Positions 27,126-33,800 of a DNA stretch of 64,000 bases are shown here, piece by piece (the stretch's first letter is position 1; every line of letters begins with the position of its first letter). The stretch is from assembly GCF_001401155.1 (NCBI RefSeq), contig NZ_LJRO01000467.1, positions 20,969-84,968 of the forward strand, written 5' to 3'. The DNA comes from Pseudomonas tremae (GTDB lineage: Bacteria > Pseudomonadota > Gammaproteobacteria > Pseudomonadales > Pseudomonadaceae). Below the pieces are notes generated by a model. It saw only the letters and a program-made list of their open reading frames with translations. It was not told the DNA's origin and made no database searches. Both the position numbers and the translations under genes were made by a program.

Positions 27126-27195
27126 CTTGATTCTGGCCGGCCCGCCGGCACGTTTGCCTACCTGACCGTTTTGTCCTCAAACCACGAGGTTGCTC

Positions 27196-28677
27196 ATGAA
27201 CCGTGAAGAATTCCTGCGTTTGGCTGCACAAGGCTATAACCGCATCCCGCTTGCCCGCGAAACCCTGGCTGACTTCGACACACCTTTGTCGATCTATCTG
27301 AAGCTGGCCGATCAGCCCAACTCCTACTTGCTGGAGTCGGTGCAGGGCGGCGAGAAATGGGGCCGTTATTCGATCATCGGCCTGCCATGCCGTACCGTGA
27401 TGCGTGTTCATGGCCATCACGTCAGCGTGACTCAGGACGGTGTCGAGGTCGAAAGCCTCGATGTCGAAGACCCGCTGGACTTCGTCGAGACCTTTAAAGC
27501 GCGCTACAACGTGCCCACCATTGCAGGGCTGCCGCGTTTCAATGGCGGGCTGGTTGGCTACTTTGGTTATGACTGCGTACGTTACGTCGAAAAGCGCCTG
27601 GCCAATTGTCCAAACCCGGACCCGTTAGGCGTGCCGGATATCCTGTTGATGGTGTCCGATGCTGTAGTGGTGTTCGACAACCTCGCAGGCAAGATGCACG
27701 CCATCGTGCTGGCTGATCCTGCGCACAAGGACGCTTATGCCAGTGGCGTTGCGCAGCTTGACGAGCTGATGAACAAATTGCGTCAACCGATCACGCCGCG
27801 TCGTGGTCTGGATCTCGACAGGCCGCCAGCGGCCGATCCTGTGTTCCGCTCCAGCTTTACCCAGGATAACTACGAGACCTCGGTCGACACGATCAAGCAG
27901 TACATCCTCGCAGGCGACGTCATGCAGGTTGTGCCATCACAACGTATGTCCATCGACTTCACCGCGGCGCCTATCGATCTGTACCGGGCGCTGCGTTGCT
28001 TCAACCCGACGCCTTACATGTACTTCTTCAACTTCGGCGACTTCCATGTGGTTGGCAGTTCGCCGGAAGTGCTGGTGCGGGTCGAGGATAATCTGATCAC
28101 AGTGCGTCCCATCGCCGGAACCCGCCCTCGCGGCGCGACCGAAGAGGAGGATATTGCGCTGGAAGAAGACCTGCTCTCCGACCATAAGGAAATCGCCGAG
28201 CACCTGATGCTCATCGATCTGGGGCGCAATGACGTCGGTCGGGTGTCCGAGACAGGCACGGTGAAACTGACCGAGAAGATGGTGATCGAGCGTTACTCCA
28301 ACGTGATGCACATTGTGTCCAACGTCACCGGCCAGCTGAAAAGTGGACTGACGGCGATGGATGCGTTGCGGGCGATTCTGCCGGCCGGGACGTTGTCCGG
28401 CGCGCCGAAAATCCGCGCCATGGAAATCATCGACGAGCTGGAGCCGGTGAAACGTGGCGTCTACGGCGGCGCTGTAGGTTATATGGCGTGGAACGGCAAC
28501 ATGGACACCGCTATCGCGATCCGTACTGCAGTGATCAAGGACGGTGAACTGCATGTGCAAGCCGGCGGCGGCATCGTTGCCGACTCGGTGCCAGCATTGG
28601 AATGGGAAGAAACCCTGAACAAACGTCGAGCCATGTTCCGCGCTGTCGCCTTGGCCTCGCAGACCGCCAAGGACTGA
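27196..28677 (+). CDS. trpE: Anthranilate synthase component I TrpE
   Basis: Converts chorismate to anthranilate using ammonia supplied by TrpG, the first step of tryptophan synthesis. The 493 residues match pseudomonad TrpE. It has the N-terminal feedback site region (LLESVQGGEKWGRYSIIG), and the catalytic domain with PSQRMSIDF, GSSPEVLVR, PIAGTRPRG, LIDLGRNDVGRV, and AGTLSGAPKIRAM. ATG at 27196 follows ACGAGGT; an in-frame TTG at 27190 is not needed. Its glutaminase partner trpG lies 20 kb away, beyond the tailocin. Confidence 0.96.
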   Translation: MNREEFLRLAAQGYNRIPLARETLADFDTPLSIYLKLADQPNSYLLESVQGGEKWGRYSIIGLPCRTVMRVHGHHVSVTQDGVEVESLDVEDPLDFVETFKARYNVPTIAGLPRFNGGLVGYFGYDCVRYVEKRLANCPNPDPLGVPDILLMVSDAVVVFDNLAGKMHAIVLADPAHKDAYASGVAQLDELMNKLRQPITPRRGLDLDRPPAADPVFRSSFTQDNYETSVDTIKQYILAGDVMQVVPSQRMSIDFTAAPIDLYRALRCFNPTPYMYFFNFGDFHVVGSSPEVLVRVEDNLITVRPIAGTRPRGATEEEDIALEEDLLSDHKEIAEHLMLIDLGRNDVGRVSETGTVKLTEKMVIERYSNVMHIVSNVTGQLKSGLTAMDALRAILPAGTLSGAPKIRAMEIIDELEPVKRGVYGGAVGYMAWNGNMDTAIAIRTAVIKDGELHVQAGGGIVADSVPALEWEETLNKRRAMFRAVALASQTAKD

Positions 28678-28692
28678 GCCGGCTGGATGCGC

Positions 28693-28754
28693 ACGCTGGA
28701 GCATGGGCACGATAGTTCAAGGATTATCGTTCCTCACGCTCCAGCGTCTTTTTT
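28693..28754. terminator. Palindromic terminator between trpE and the esterase gene
   Basis: Perfect 10-bp outer arms ACGCTGGAGC (28693-28702) and GCTCCAGCGT (28738-28747) with inner arms ACGATA and TATCGT, then a run of Ts (28749-28754) reaching the stop codon of the convergent esterase gene. It should end trpE transcripts. The left arm resembles a sequence behind cca (124-146). Confidence 0.75.
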
Positions 28755-30675
28755 AGAAACTCAGACTCAACGCGACATTCACCCCTTGCTGCGTCACGTC
28801 GTCGTTCTTGCGCCAGTTGTAGTTGCCGCGCAGTGTCAGGTCCTGGGTGAGTTTCTGGCTCACGCCCAGCGTCGCCCGGTTCAGGTCACGTTGCGGTGTG
28901 TAGCCCTCCAGGGTGAAGTCGACTGACTGTACGCTGTTGAGTGACATGGTCACGTTCTGCTGATCGGTCTCGAACTCCCGCTCACGCGCTACTTCTCCCC
29001 ACACTTGCGTCGTCGGGGTGACCTGGAACTTGCCTTGCAGGCCCACGCCTGCGCGTTTGGATTTTCGGGTCTGATCGCTGAAGGTCAGTGCTGTAGAGCG
29101 GTCGCCTTTTTCGGAATACCCATCAACATCGATATGCGCGTAATCGGCGCTGACGAACGGCGACAGGTGCCAACGACTGGCAGCACCCGCTATGTCGAAA
29201 CCGACTCGTCCGCTGACGGCCCACATTTCGCCATCGGTATCGCCTTTTTCCTGGCCTTCGCTGACGCCCAAGGCAAACTTGCGCTCGGCACTCTCGTAGT
29301 CAAGCTTGCCGCCCGAGGCTGCCAGATCGCCCCACCAGTGGTTGGCCTGATACTGCAGAAACGCAGTGGCAATGTAGCTGTTGAGCTTGTAATCGGAGTC
29401 CTTTGGACCGGCTTCCAGACTCTGTCGATACGCCCCTACAACAACCCCCGTGCGCCAGTTTTCGGCAAAACGGTAGCTGCCGCCAATGGTCAGGTTGTAG
29501 CCTCGACCGTCAGCGTCGGCCGAGCTGTCCTGTGCATCAAAGTCCATCTTCTGGCCGCCTGCCGAAAGCATGCTCTGCCACTGCCCGACACCTTGCCAGT
29601 TACCCCAGTCGCTGAGCCATTGCGCACGAATTTCGTCCTGATGCATGCGTAGCGCCCCATTGGCCATTTCCGGCAGCAAGGTGATTTCCCAAGGGGCCGA
29701 GAGCAGCGAATAGGCGTAGTCGGCCAGCAACCGCTGACCGGCTTCGGTAGGGTGGACGCGGTCATTGAAAAACACCCGGTTTGGGTTCGGCGTCGCGCTG
29801 GACCTGCCGTTGGTCGCACTTTCTCTGCAACTGTCGCCGTTGAAGCATGTGGCAATCAGATTCTCATTAGGATCGAAACCAAATCTCGACGGTTCAGCCA
29901 GCGTCTCGGAGATCAGCAGCGGCACGTTGAGCGGGATGATCTGCGCATTGATCTGTGCCAGACGGCTGACCAGTTGTTGATTGAAGGCAGCGCTGAGAGC
30001 CGACGTGGCGGACGCCAATGGCGTGCTGCTAAGGGCGGGCGTTTTGCCGATGTCCGGCAGCAACCAGACCATGATGTAGCGCGCTCCGGCTTGTTGCAGC
30101 GCTTGCGCACTGTCGGCGAGGCGGTTGGCGGCTTGCCCTGCGCTGTTGGCACTCAGCACTCGACCTTGCAGAAAATCGTTTCCGCCGCCGGTCAGGTAAT
30201 ACAGGGCATTGGGGTCAGCGCGAAAGTTGTTGGCCGGCAGGTAGCCAGTCCGGTTGCGTAGCAGCGTGCCAGAGTTGGGGTCGACGACCGTGGACTGCGA
30301 GTTTATCGAATCAAGGATCTGGTCCGTTCGATAGCCACCGACCGCCCAGTTATTGCCGTCCGGCTGACCCACTGCGGCATTGACCGGCGATGTCGACGCT
30401 GCCAGATCGGCCGCCGAGACGTTGAGCATTCTGCCGATCAGTGTCGATGAGTTCAGATTGAACACTTCACCGCTGCCGTCCTGATACGTCGGGCCCACGC
30501 GATTGGTAAAGCGCAGCGTGGATCCTGCCGGGCCAGCAGTGTCCGGGAATTGACCGGCGTCTGCCAGGCTGTCGCCGAAGACCACCATGGTCGAATAGGG
30601 CGCCGCAGTGGCGGCGCCACAAGCCAGCGATAACAGGCACGCCGCGAAGGGCCAGCGCCTTGACGTCTTGGTCAT
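28753..30675 (-). CDS. GDSL-type autotransporter esterase (EstA/EstP family)
   Basis: Cell-surface esterase of 640 residues. A signal peptide (FAACLLSLACGAATAA) precedes a GDSL hydrolase domain with nucleophile Ser36 in VVFGDSLADAG, the GGGNDFL block, and the Asp/His pair in FFNDRVHPTEAG. The C-terminal 270 residues form an autotransporter barrel ending in the outer-membrane terminal Phe (VNVALSLSF). I use the ATG at 30675; the open frame extends 28 residues further but without signal-like sequence. Such esterases affect motility, rhamnolipids and biofilm in Pseudomonas. It borders the tailocin. Confidence 0.92.
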   Translation of the reverse strand: MTKTSRRWPFAACLLSLACGAATAAPYSTMVVFGDSLADAGQFPDTAGPAGSTLRFTNRVGPTYQDGSGEVFNLNSSTLIGRMLNVSAADLAASTSPVNAAVGQPDGNNWAVGGYRTDQILDSINSQSTVVDPNSGTLLRNRTGYLPANNFRADPNALYYLTGGGNDFLQGRVLSANSAGQAANRLADSAQALQQAGARYIMVWLLPDIGKTPALSSTPLASATSALSAAFNQQLVSRLAQINAQIIPLNVPLLISETLAEPSRFGFDPNENLIATCFNGDSCRESATNGRSSATPNPNRVFFNDRVHPTEAGQRLLADYAYSLLSAPWEITLLPEMANGALRMHQDEIRAQWLSDWGNWQGVGQWQSMLSAGGQKMDFDAQDSSADADGRGYNLTIGGSYRFAENWRTGVVVGAYRQSLEAGPKDSDYKLNSYIATAFLQYQANHWWGDLAASGGKLDYESAERKFALGVSEGQEKGDTDGEMWAVSGRVGFDIAGAASRWHLSPFVSADYAHIDVDGYSEKGDRSTALTFSDQTRKSKRAGVGLQGKFQVTPTTQVWGEVAREREFETDQQNVTMSLNSVQSVDFTLEGYTPQRDLNRATLGVSQKLTQDLTLRGNYNWRKNDDVTQQGVNVALSLSF

Positions 30676-30780
30676 GAGAGGATCCCGGTTGTTGTTATTT
30701 TGTAGCGCGAACGTACCAAGATTTTTCAAGACTGCAAAGGTCGGCAAGGGCGCTTTCATCTTTTGCGGCGTTTTTTGAAT

Positions 30781-31023
30781 TCACGCGGCCCTGTTGGTCA
30801 CGATGTCGCTCAAGTAATCAGCCAGATCGTGCAAATACACGAACGGATGGCCCTGACGCGTGCCTCCGGTGCGGCTGACTTTTAGGGCAATACGGCCTGC
30901 GTTGATCTTGCGCAGCAGATTGCGATCATTCGACAGGTGCGAAAAATAACGCTCTCTGACGGCGCTCAACGAAGGGCATGGTGTGGCGAATTCTTTGCGA
31001 AGTTGATCCAGTATCTCGTTCAT
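30781..31023 (-). CDS. prtN: Pyocin-activator protein PrtN homologue
   Basis: Transcriptional activator of bacteriocin genes, 80 residues from the ATG at 31023, which has AGGGAG seven bases ahead. The segment LLRKINAGRIALKVSRTGGTRQGHPFVYLHDLADYLS is the recognisable PrtN family core. It is shorter than P. aeruginosa PrtN (about 105). A longer start at 31047 cannot be excluded. It is transcribed from a promoter covered by three operator-like palindromes (31084-31137), so PrtR repression and SOS release are likely. Confidence 0.85.
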   Translation of the reverse strand: MNEILDQLRKEFATPCPSLSAVRERYFSHLSNDRNLLRKINAGRIALKVSRTGGTRQGHPFVYLHDLADYLSDIVTNRAA

Positions 31024-31079
31024 TCCATGACTCCCTGTGGTTTGCATGGTTGAGTACTCCCGAAATGGGGTGCAAACAA

Positions 31080-31108
31080 ACAATACGATATGTAGTGAAC
31101 GATGACAA
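31080..31108 (-). promoter_or_regulatory. Probable prtN promoter
   Basis: On the minus strand TTGTCA (31108-31103), a 17-bp spacer and TATTGT (31085-31080) make a near-consensus sigma-70 promoter about 57 bp before the prtN ATG. Operator copy A overlaps the -10 and spacer, and copy B abuts the -35. Confidence 0.7.
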
Positions 31109-31137
31109 TACAGTTTGTATTTTAAATACGATCTGTA
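31084..31137. promoter_or_regulatory. Operator cluster upstream of prtN (three TACR-N3-TGTA copies)
   Basis: Three palindromes of the same form: TACG-ATA-TGTA (31084-31094), TACA-GTT-TGTA (31109-31119, flanked symmetrically as AATACA...TGTATT) and TACG-ATC-TGTA (31127-31137). The same motif occurs three times upstream of prtR. Most likely PrtR binding sites; identity of the binder is inferred from position. Confidence 0.75.
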
Positions 31138-31145
31138 GTATTTTT

Positions 31146-31394
31146 TTACAGCGAGTCGATGTACCACCAGACGTGTGCTGTGCCGGTATCCGGGTTGCGA
31201 GTCACGGAAACCCCTTCTGCCTCGCCGATCTGTTCCAGAATCCGTTCCCAGTGTTCATGCGCTTCCCCAGGCTCTCTGACCAGCAGCACCTGATGCTCGA
31301 TCTGAGCCTTGTCGCTGGCAATAGCGTCTTGAATACGTTGCGCCAGGGCCAGGTAAGCGTCGTGTTGTGGTGTGTCGAGGGTCTGTTTCAACAT
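31146..31394 (-). CDS. DUF1654 family protein, LexA-box controlled
   Basis: An 82-residue protein with the DUF1654 pattern Y-x-x-L-x-x-R-x-Q followed by KAQIEHQVLLVR, HWERILEQI and a final HVWWYID. The family is largely confined to pseudomonads and has no proven function. The start ATG has AAGGAG seven bases ahead, and a perfect LexA box lies 16 bp upstream of the ATG, overlapping the apparent -10. It should be induced directly by DNA damage alongside prtN and prtR, between which it lies. Confidence 0.82.
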   Translation of the reverse strand: MLKQTLDTPQHDAYLALAQRIQDAIASDKAQIEHQVLLVREPGEAHEHWERILEQIGEAEGVSVTRNPDTGTAHVWWYIDSL

Positions 31395-31409
31395 GCGTGA
31401 ACTCCTTTT

Positions 31410-31429
31410 TACTGTATGTGCATACAGTA
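31410..31429. promoter_or_regulatory. LexA (SOS) box
   Basis: TACTGTATGTGCATACAGTA is a perfect 20-bp palindrome with the CTG-N10-CAG form of gamma-proteobacterial LexA sites. On the minus strand TTGCGT, 17 bp and TACTGT form a promoter whose -10 is inside the box, so LexA would block RNA polymerase at the DUF1654 gene. Confidence 0.85.
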
Positions 31430-31503
31430 ATTGAGGGGTGTTTCCCACGCAAGCTACAAATTTTTCCTACATGAGTGTCGGCCAGAACTGGAAGATCGCG
31501 CAT

Positions 31504-31526
31504 AAAAAAGCCCCAATGATCGGGGC
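31504..31526 (-). terminator. prtR terminator
   Basis: Read on the minus strand: GGGGC, a 7-base loop, GCCC C and a run of six Ts, 20 bp after the prtR stop. It separates prtR from the LexA-controlled gene. Confidence 0.75.
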
Positions 31527-31545
31527 CTGGATGCTCGGCAAAACG

Positions 31546-32193
31546 TTAAAGGCGCATCGTCATTTGCCTGATAACCCCGATCAGCTTGCACTCTTCGGTC
31601 ACCGGAAGGGTCGGGTAGGCGGGGTTCAGTGGTTTGAGGAAATAGCGACCGGCGTCTTCGACCAGCTTTTTGAACGTGGCTTCATTGCTCTCCGGAAGCT
31701 TGGCGATGACCAGCTTGCCGGCAGTGGGCTCGATTCCGGTATCCACCAGAATCAGCATGCCTTCGGGAATACTCTGGCCGGCGGGAGCTGTCATCGAGTC
31801 GCCACGGACGACCAGCCAGAAGGCGCGGCCCTTGGCTTTATAGTCACTGATCTCGAAGGTGTCGGTGTATCCGGCAGGGTAAGGCTCGACCGCCTCGCTC
31901 CAGCCACCGGCCTCGACCCAGCTGATCACTGGGTATCGATAGAAACGCGAAGGCTGCACCGTTTGCGCCACGTTGTTCATGCCAGGTTCGTCGGATGGAA
32001 GGGAGGTCGCGAGGATCGGCAAGCCCAGCTCGGCCAGAAATCGATTGATGACCTCGATCTTCGGTTCGCGCTTGCCATTGAGCCAATGCCCCACGGCGCC
32101 GGGCGTTACGCCCATCCGCTCAGCCATTTCTTCCTGGCTGATGTCCTGGGTTTCCATGACGTGTCTTGCGACTTCATACCATTTTCTGTTCAT
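31546..32193 (-). CDS. prtR: CI/LexA-like repressor PrtR (S24 self-cleaving)
   Basis: A 215-residue repressor. N-terminal HTH_3 domain (residues 8-57, ISQEEMAERMGVTPGAVGHWLNGKREP). C-terminal S24 domain with an Ala-Gly cleavage site at 95-96 (VEAGGW), nucleophile Ser133 in GDSM and the general-base Lys near 175 (ATFKKL). RecA-stimulated autocleavage should relieve repression of prtN and of the divergent Q-like gene. ATG 32193 has no ribosome site and lies about 8 bases after an apparent -10 (TATGAT), pointing to a leaderless mRNA. An in-frame ATG at 32205 is within the promoter, so less likely. Confidence 0.88.
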   Translation of the reverse strand: MNRKWYEVARHVMETQDISQEEMAERMGVTPGAVGHWLNGKREPKIEVINRFLAELGLPILATSLPSDEPGMNNVAQTVQPSRFYRYPVISWVEAGGWSEAVEPYPAGYTDTFEISDYKAKGRAFWLVVRGDSMTAPAGQSIPEGMLILVDTGIEPTAGKLVIAKLPESNEATFKKLVEDAGRYFLKPLNPAYPTLPVTEECKLIGVIRQMTMRL

Positions 32194-32200
32194 GGGTCGA

Positions 32201-32228
32201 ATCATACAGGCTGTAGGGTGATCGGCAA
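32201..32228 (-). promoter_or_regulatory. Probable prtR promoter giving a leaderless mRNA
   Basis: Minus strand TTGCCG (32228-32223), 16-bp spacer, TATGAT (32206-32201), then seven bases and the prtR ATG. Transcription would begin at or next to the ATG, as lambda PRM does for cI. Operator copy D overlaps the -10. Confidence 0.65.
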
Positions 32229-32274
32229 TATACATATTGTAAATGCTGGTTGTCTCTAAAAAATACAGATTGTA
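32205..32274. promoter_or_regulatory. Operator cluster between prtR and the Q-like gene (three TACA-N3-TGTA copies)
   Basis: Copies at 32205-32215 (GGC centre), 32231-32241 (TAT centre) and 32264-32274 (GAT centre), all with perfect TACA/TGTA arms. The outer copies overlap the prtR -10 and the rightward -10 respectively, the middle one lies beside the prtR -35. The arrangement mimics lambda OR3-OR2-OR1. Confidence 0.78.
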
Positions 32275-32278
32275 TTGT
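32250..32278 (+). promoter_or_regulatory. Probable rightward promoter for the Q-like gene
   Basis: TTGTCT (32250-32255), 17 bp, TATTGT (32273-32278), about 68 bp before the Q-like ATG. It shares its -10 and the first five -35 bases with the prtN promoter, and an operator copy covers the -10 edge. Confidence 0.6.
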
Positions 32279-32346
32279 CTGTCGCTCAAGCTTCGTGACG
32301 GGTTCGTTCGCGAGGCAGTTCAGCAAGCTCAGACAGGAAACAGACA

Positions 32347-32784
32347 ATGATCGAGAAAGTGGAAGCGGTGATGCAGCATTGGGGCGAGCAACGCATGCGT
32401 GTCGGACTGGGCGGCGGGCTCAGCAGCCCGATGGCCGGAATAATGGAATGGGGTGCCTATATACCCCGCCGTACACCCGGTTCGCGTGCGCTGATCGGTA
32501 ACGGCAGCGGCATGGACTATATAAGCAGTGAAGTCGAGGCGGCGATTGCGCAACTGGCGCGCAGCCCTGCGAAGGGGCGCGGGCCTGAATTGGCCCAGCT
32601 CGCGACGTTGCGTTACGTAGAGGCGTTGCCGGTGCGCGAACAGATGCGCCTGGTCGGTATCAATGAAGGTGCGGACCGCACCTATCGCAACTGGATCAAC
32701 AAGCTTCATCAGCAAGTGCTGGCCATTCTTGCCGAGCGCAGCGCTTCCAGAAGCAATGGGGCGGCCACAAGCAAGGCAGGATAA
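32347..32784 (+). CDS. Phage Q-like antitermination protein
   Basis: A 145-residue protein whose layout resembles the Phage_antitermQ family: N-terminal VEAVMQHWGE, a WGAY segment, ISSEVEAAIAQL, and a C-terminal sigma-4-like helix-turn-helix (LRYVEALPVREQMRLVGINEGADRTYRNWI). AGGA is ahead of the ATG. It stands in the delayed-early position, immediately before a promoter region and a strong terminator that precede the tail operon, as Q does in lambdoid phages. Assignment rests on pattern and position. Confidence 0.62.
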   Translation: MIEKVEAVMQHWGEQRMRVGLGGGLSSPMAGIMEWGAYIPRRTPGSRALIGNGSGMDYISSEVEAAIAQLARSPAKGRGPELAQLATLRYVEALPVREQMRLVGINEGADRTYRNWINKLHQQVLAILAERSASRSNGAATSKAG

Positions 32785-32794
32785 AGGCGGATGA

Positions 32795-32815
32795 AAACGG
32801 TATCCGATACCGTTT
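32795..32815. promoter_or_regulatory. Perfect palindrome upstream of the tail operon
   Basis: Nine-base arms AAACGGTAT and ATACCGTTT around a CCG centre, nearly continued by GGAT/ATCC on both sides. Unlike the TACR-N3-TGTA operators, so it is probably read by a different protein, or it forms an RNA hairpin after the Q-like gene (no T-run). Confidence 0.6.
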
Positions 32816-32839
32816 ATCCGGGCCGATTGCACAGCTGTG

Positions 32840-32872
32840 GTCGAACTCGTGTTGAACTCAGGTCAAACTCGA
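32840..32872 (+). repeat. Three tandem 11-bp direct repeats (candidate activator site)
   Basis: GTCGAACTCGT, GTTGAACTCAG and GTCAAACTCGA lie head to tail. An 11-bp period puts each unit on the same face of the helix, as in the repeated P boxes bound by PrtN in P. aeruginosa. The sequence is not the aeruginosa P-box consensus, so binding by PrtN is a hypothesis. Confidence 0.6.
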
Positions 32873-33010
32873 CCAACCCCGAAATTGGCCCTTCCCAGCC
32901 TTTCCGGAGGGGGGTAAAAAGGCACCACGATATGCGATTTGCGCCTCAGGGCTGCAGCTGGAAACAGGATTTCAGACAGCGAAAACCGGTCAATCGCGAC
33001 CCACCTCAGA

Positions 33011-33032
33011 CCCCGCCCATGCGGGGTTTTTT
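33011..33032 (+). terminator. Strong intrinsic terminator before the tail operon
   Basis: CCCCGC, loop CCAT, GCGGGG, then six Ts, ending 15 bp before the first operon ATG. It should stop transcripts entering the tail genes unless polymerase has been modified, the position of a tR' terminator. Confidence 0.85.
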
Positions 33033-33047
33033 ATTCCCGGAGTACCC

Positions 33048-33437
33048 ATGGACCCAACCGACCTAGGCCCAGGCACAGCTACCTGGCTGGGCGGCACGGG
33101 CACGATTTTGCTTGGCGGCTTTTTGTGGCTGCGCAAGTTTCTTTCAAGAGATGCAACAGACCGGGCGATGGACAACGCTGATATCGGCACGGTTCGCCGC
33201 CTCAATGAGCTGCTCGACTCTGAGCGACAGGCTCGTAAAGACGCCGAAGCGCGGGCTGATCAGTTCGCCAGGGAGCGCAACGAACTCGCGGCGGCGGTTG
33301 GCCGGATGGAGGGCAAGATCGAAGCCCTCACCAGCCACATCGTTCAGCTCACCGACAAGGTCACCACGCAGAGTGCCGAAATTGCCCGGCTGCGATCCCA
33401 GCTTGGAGGTGTCAACGATGCACAGATGCGCAATTGA
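33048..33437 (+). CDS. Small membrane-anchored coiled-coil protein (holin candidate)
   Basis: A 129-residue protein with one N-terminal hydrophobic segment (TATWLGGTGTILLGGFLWL, about 10-28) followed by charged heptad-rich sequence (about 45-120). First gene of the tail operon. In Mu-type tailocins a holin is expected here, and the single-helix plus charged tail layout suits one, but the family is not recognised with confidence. CGGAG precedes the ATG. Confidence 0.6.
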   Translation: MDPTDLGPGTATWLGGTGTILLGGFLWLRKFLSRDATDRAMDNADIGTVRRLNELLDSERQARKDAEARADQFARERNELAAAVGRMEGKIEALTSHIVQLTDKVTTQSAEIARLRSQLGGVNDAQMRN

Positions 33438-33756
33438 TTTTATCGCTCGCCACTGGTGGCGGCGGCTGGAGATCTGGTTGATCGCCGTGCTGCTGCTCGC
33501 CGGGTGCCTGATGCTTGGCTTTCAGGCCGGGCAGTGGTCGGCCAGTGCCGAGCACACCCGGCAACTGGCCGAGGTTCGGATTGCTTACGACGCAGCACTG
33601 GGCAAGCGCGATCGCCGTCTGGTCAGGCTTGCCGAAACGACGATTCAGGTGGCAGACAAGGTCGAAACCGCTGCATCTATCGCCAGCCAGGCTGCGCATG
33701 CGGCCACTCGCGCTGCGGACAAGGCGGATGAAGCGCTGGACAAGGCAAGCCAATAG
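33418..33756 (+). CDS. Small inner-membrane alanine-rich protein
   Basis: A 112-residue protein starting at ATG 33418, with a perfect GGAGGT seven bases ahead, overlapping the previous gene by 20 bp in another frame. One membrane helix (IWLIAVLLLAGCLMLGFQAG, about 19-38) is followed by an Ala/Asp/Lys-rich helical tail (VETAASIASQAAHAATRAADKADEALDKAS) that looks like coiled coil. It is paired with the preceding membrane protein; a lysis role (holin/antiholin or spanin-like) is possible but unproved. Confidence 0.62.
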   Translation: MHRCAIDFIARHWWRRLEIWLIAVLLLAGCLMLGFQAGQWSASAEHTRQLAEVRIAYDAALGKRDRRLVRLAETTIQVADKVETAASIASQAAHAATRAADKADEALDKASQ

Positions 33757-33800
33757 GCCTTCGTCATACCTGACCAACCTTCAACACACGCGGAACCCTT

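Larger units (their letters stand above)
32785..33047 (+). other. Control region upstream of the tail operon
   Basis: No credible gene. From left to right: a near-perfect palindrome (32795-32815), three tandem 11-bp repeats (32840-32872), a purine-rich stretch with GGAGGGGGG near 32900, and an intrinsic terminator (33011-33032) just before the first structural-operon gene. A late promoter and the sites for PrtN and/or the Q-like protein are expected here; I could not fix -35/-10 boxes with confidence. Confidence 0.55.

Noticed and set aside
32791..33066. Plus-strand open frame of 91 codons between the Q-like gene and the tail operon
   Set aside because: It runs through the palindrome, the tandem repeats and the terminator, ends inside the next gene, and has no protein-like sequence.
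33112..33756. A 214-codon version of the second small membrane protein
   Set aside because: The first 100 codons are out-of-frame sequence of the preceding gene; the real start is ATG 33418 behind GGAGGT.
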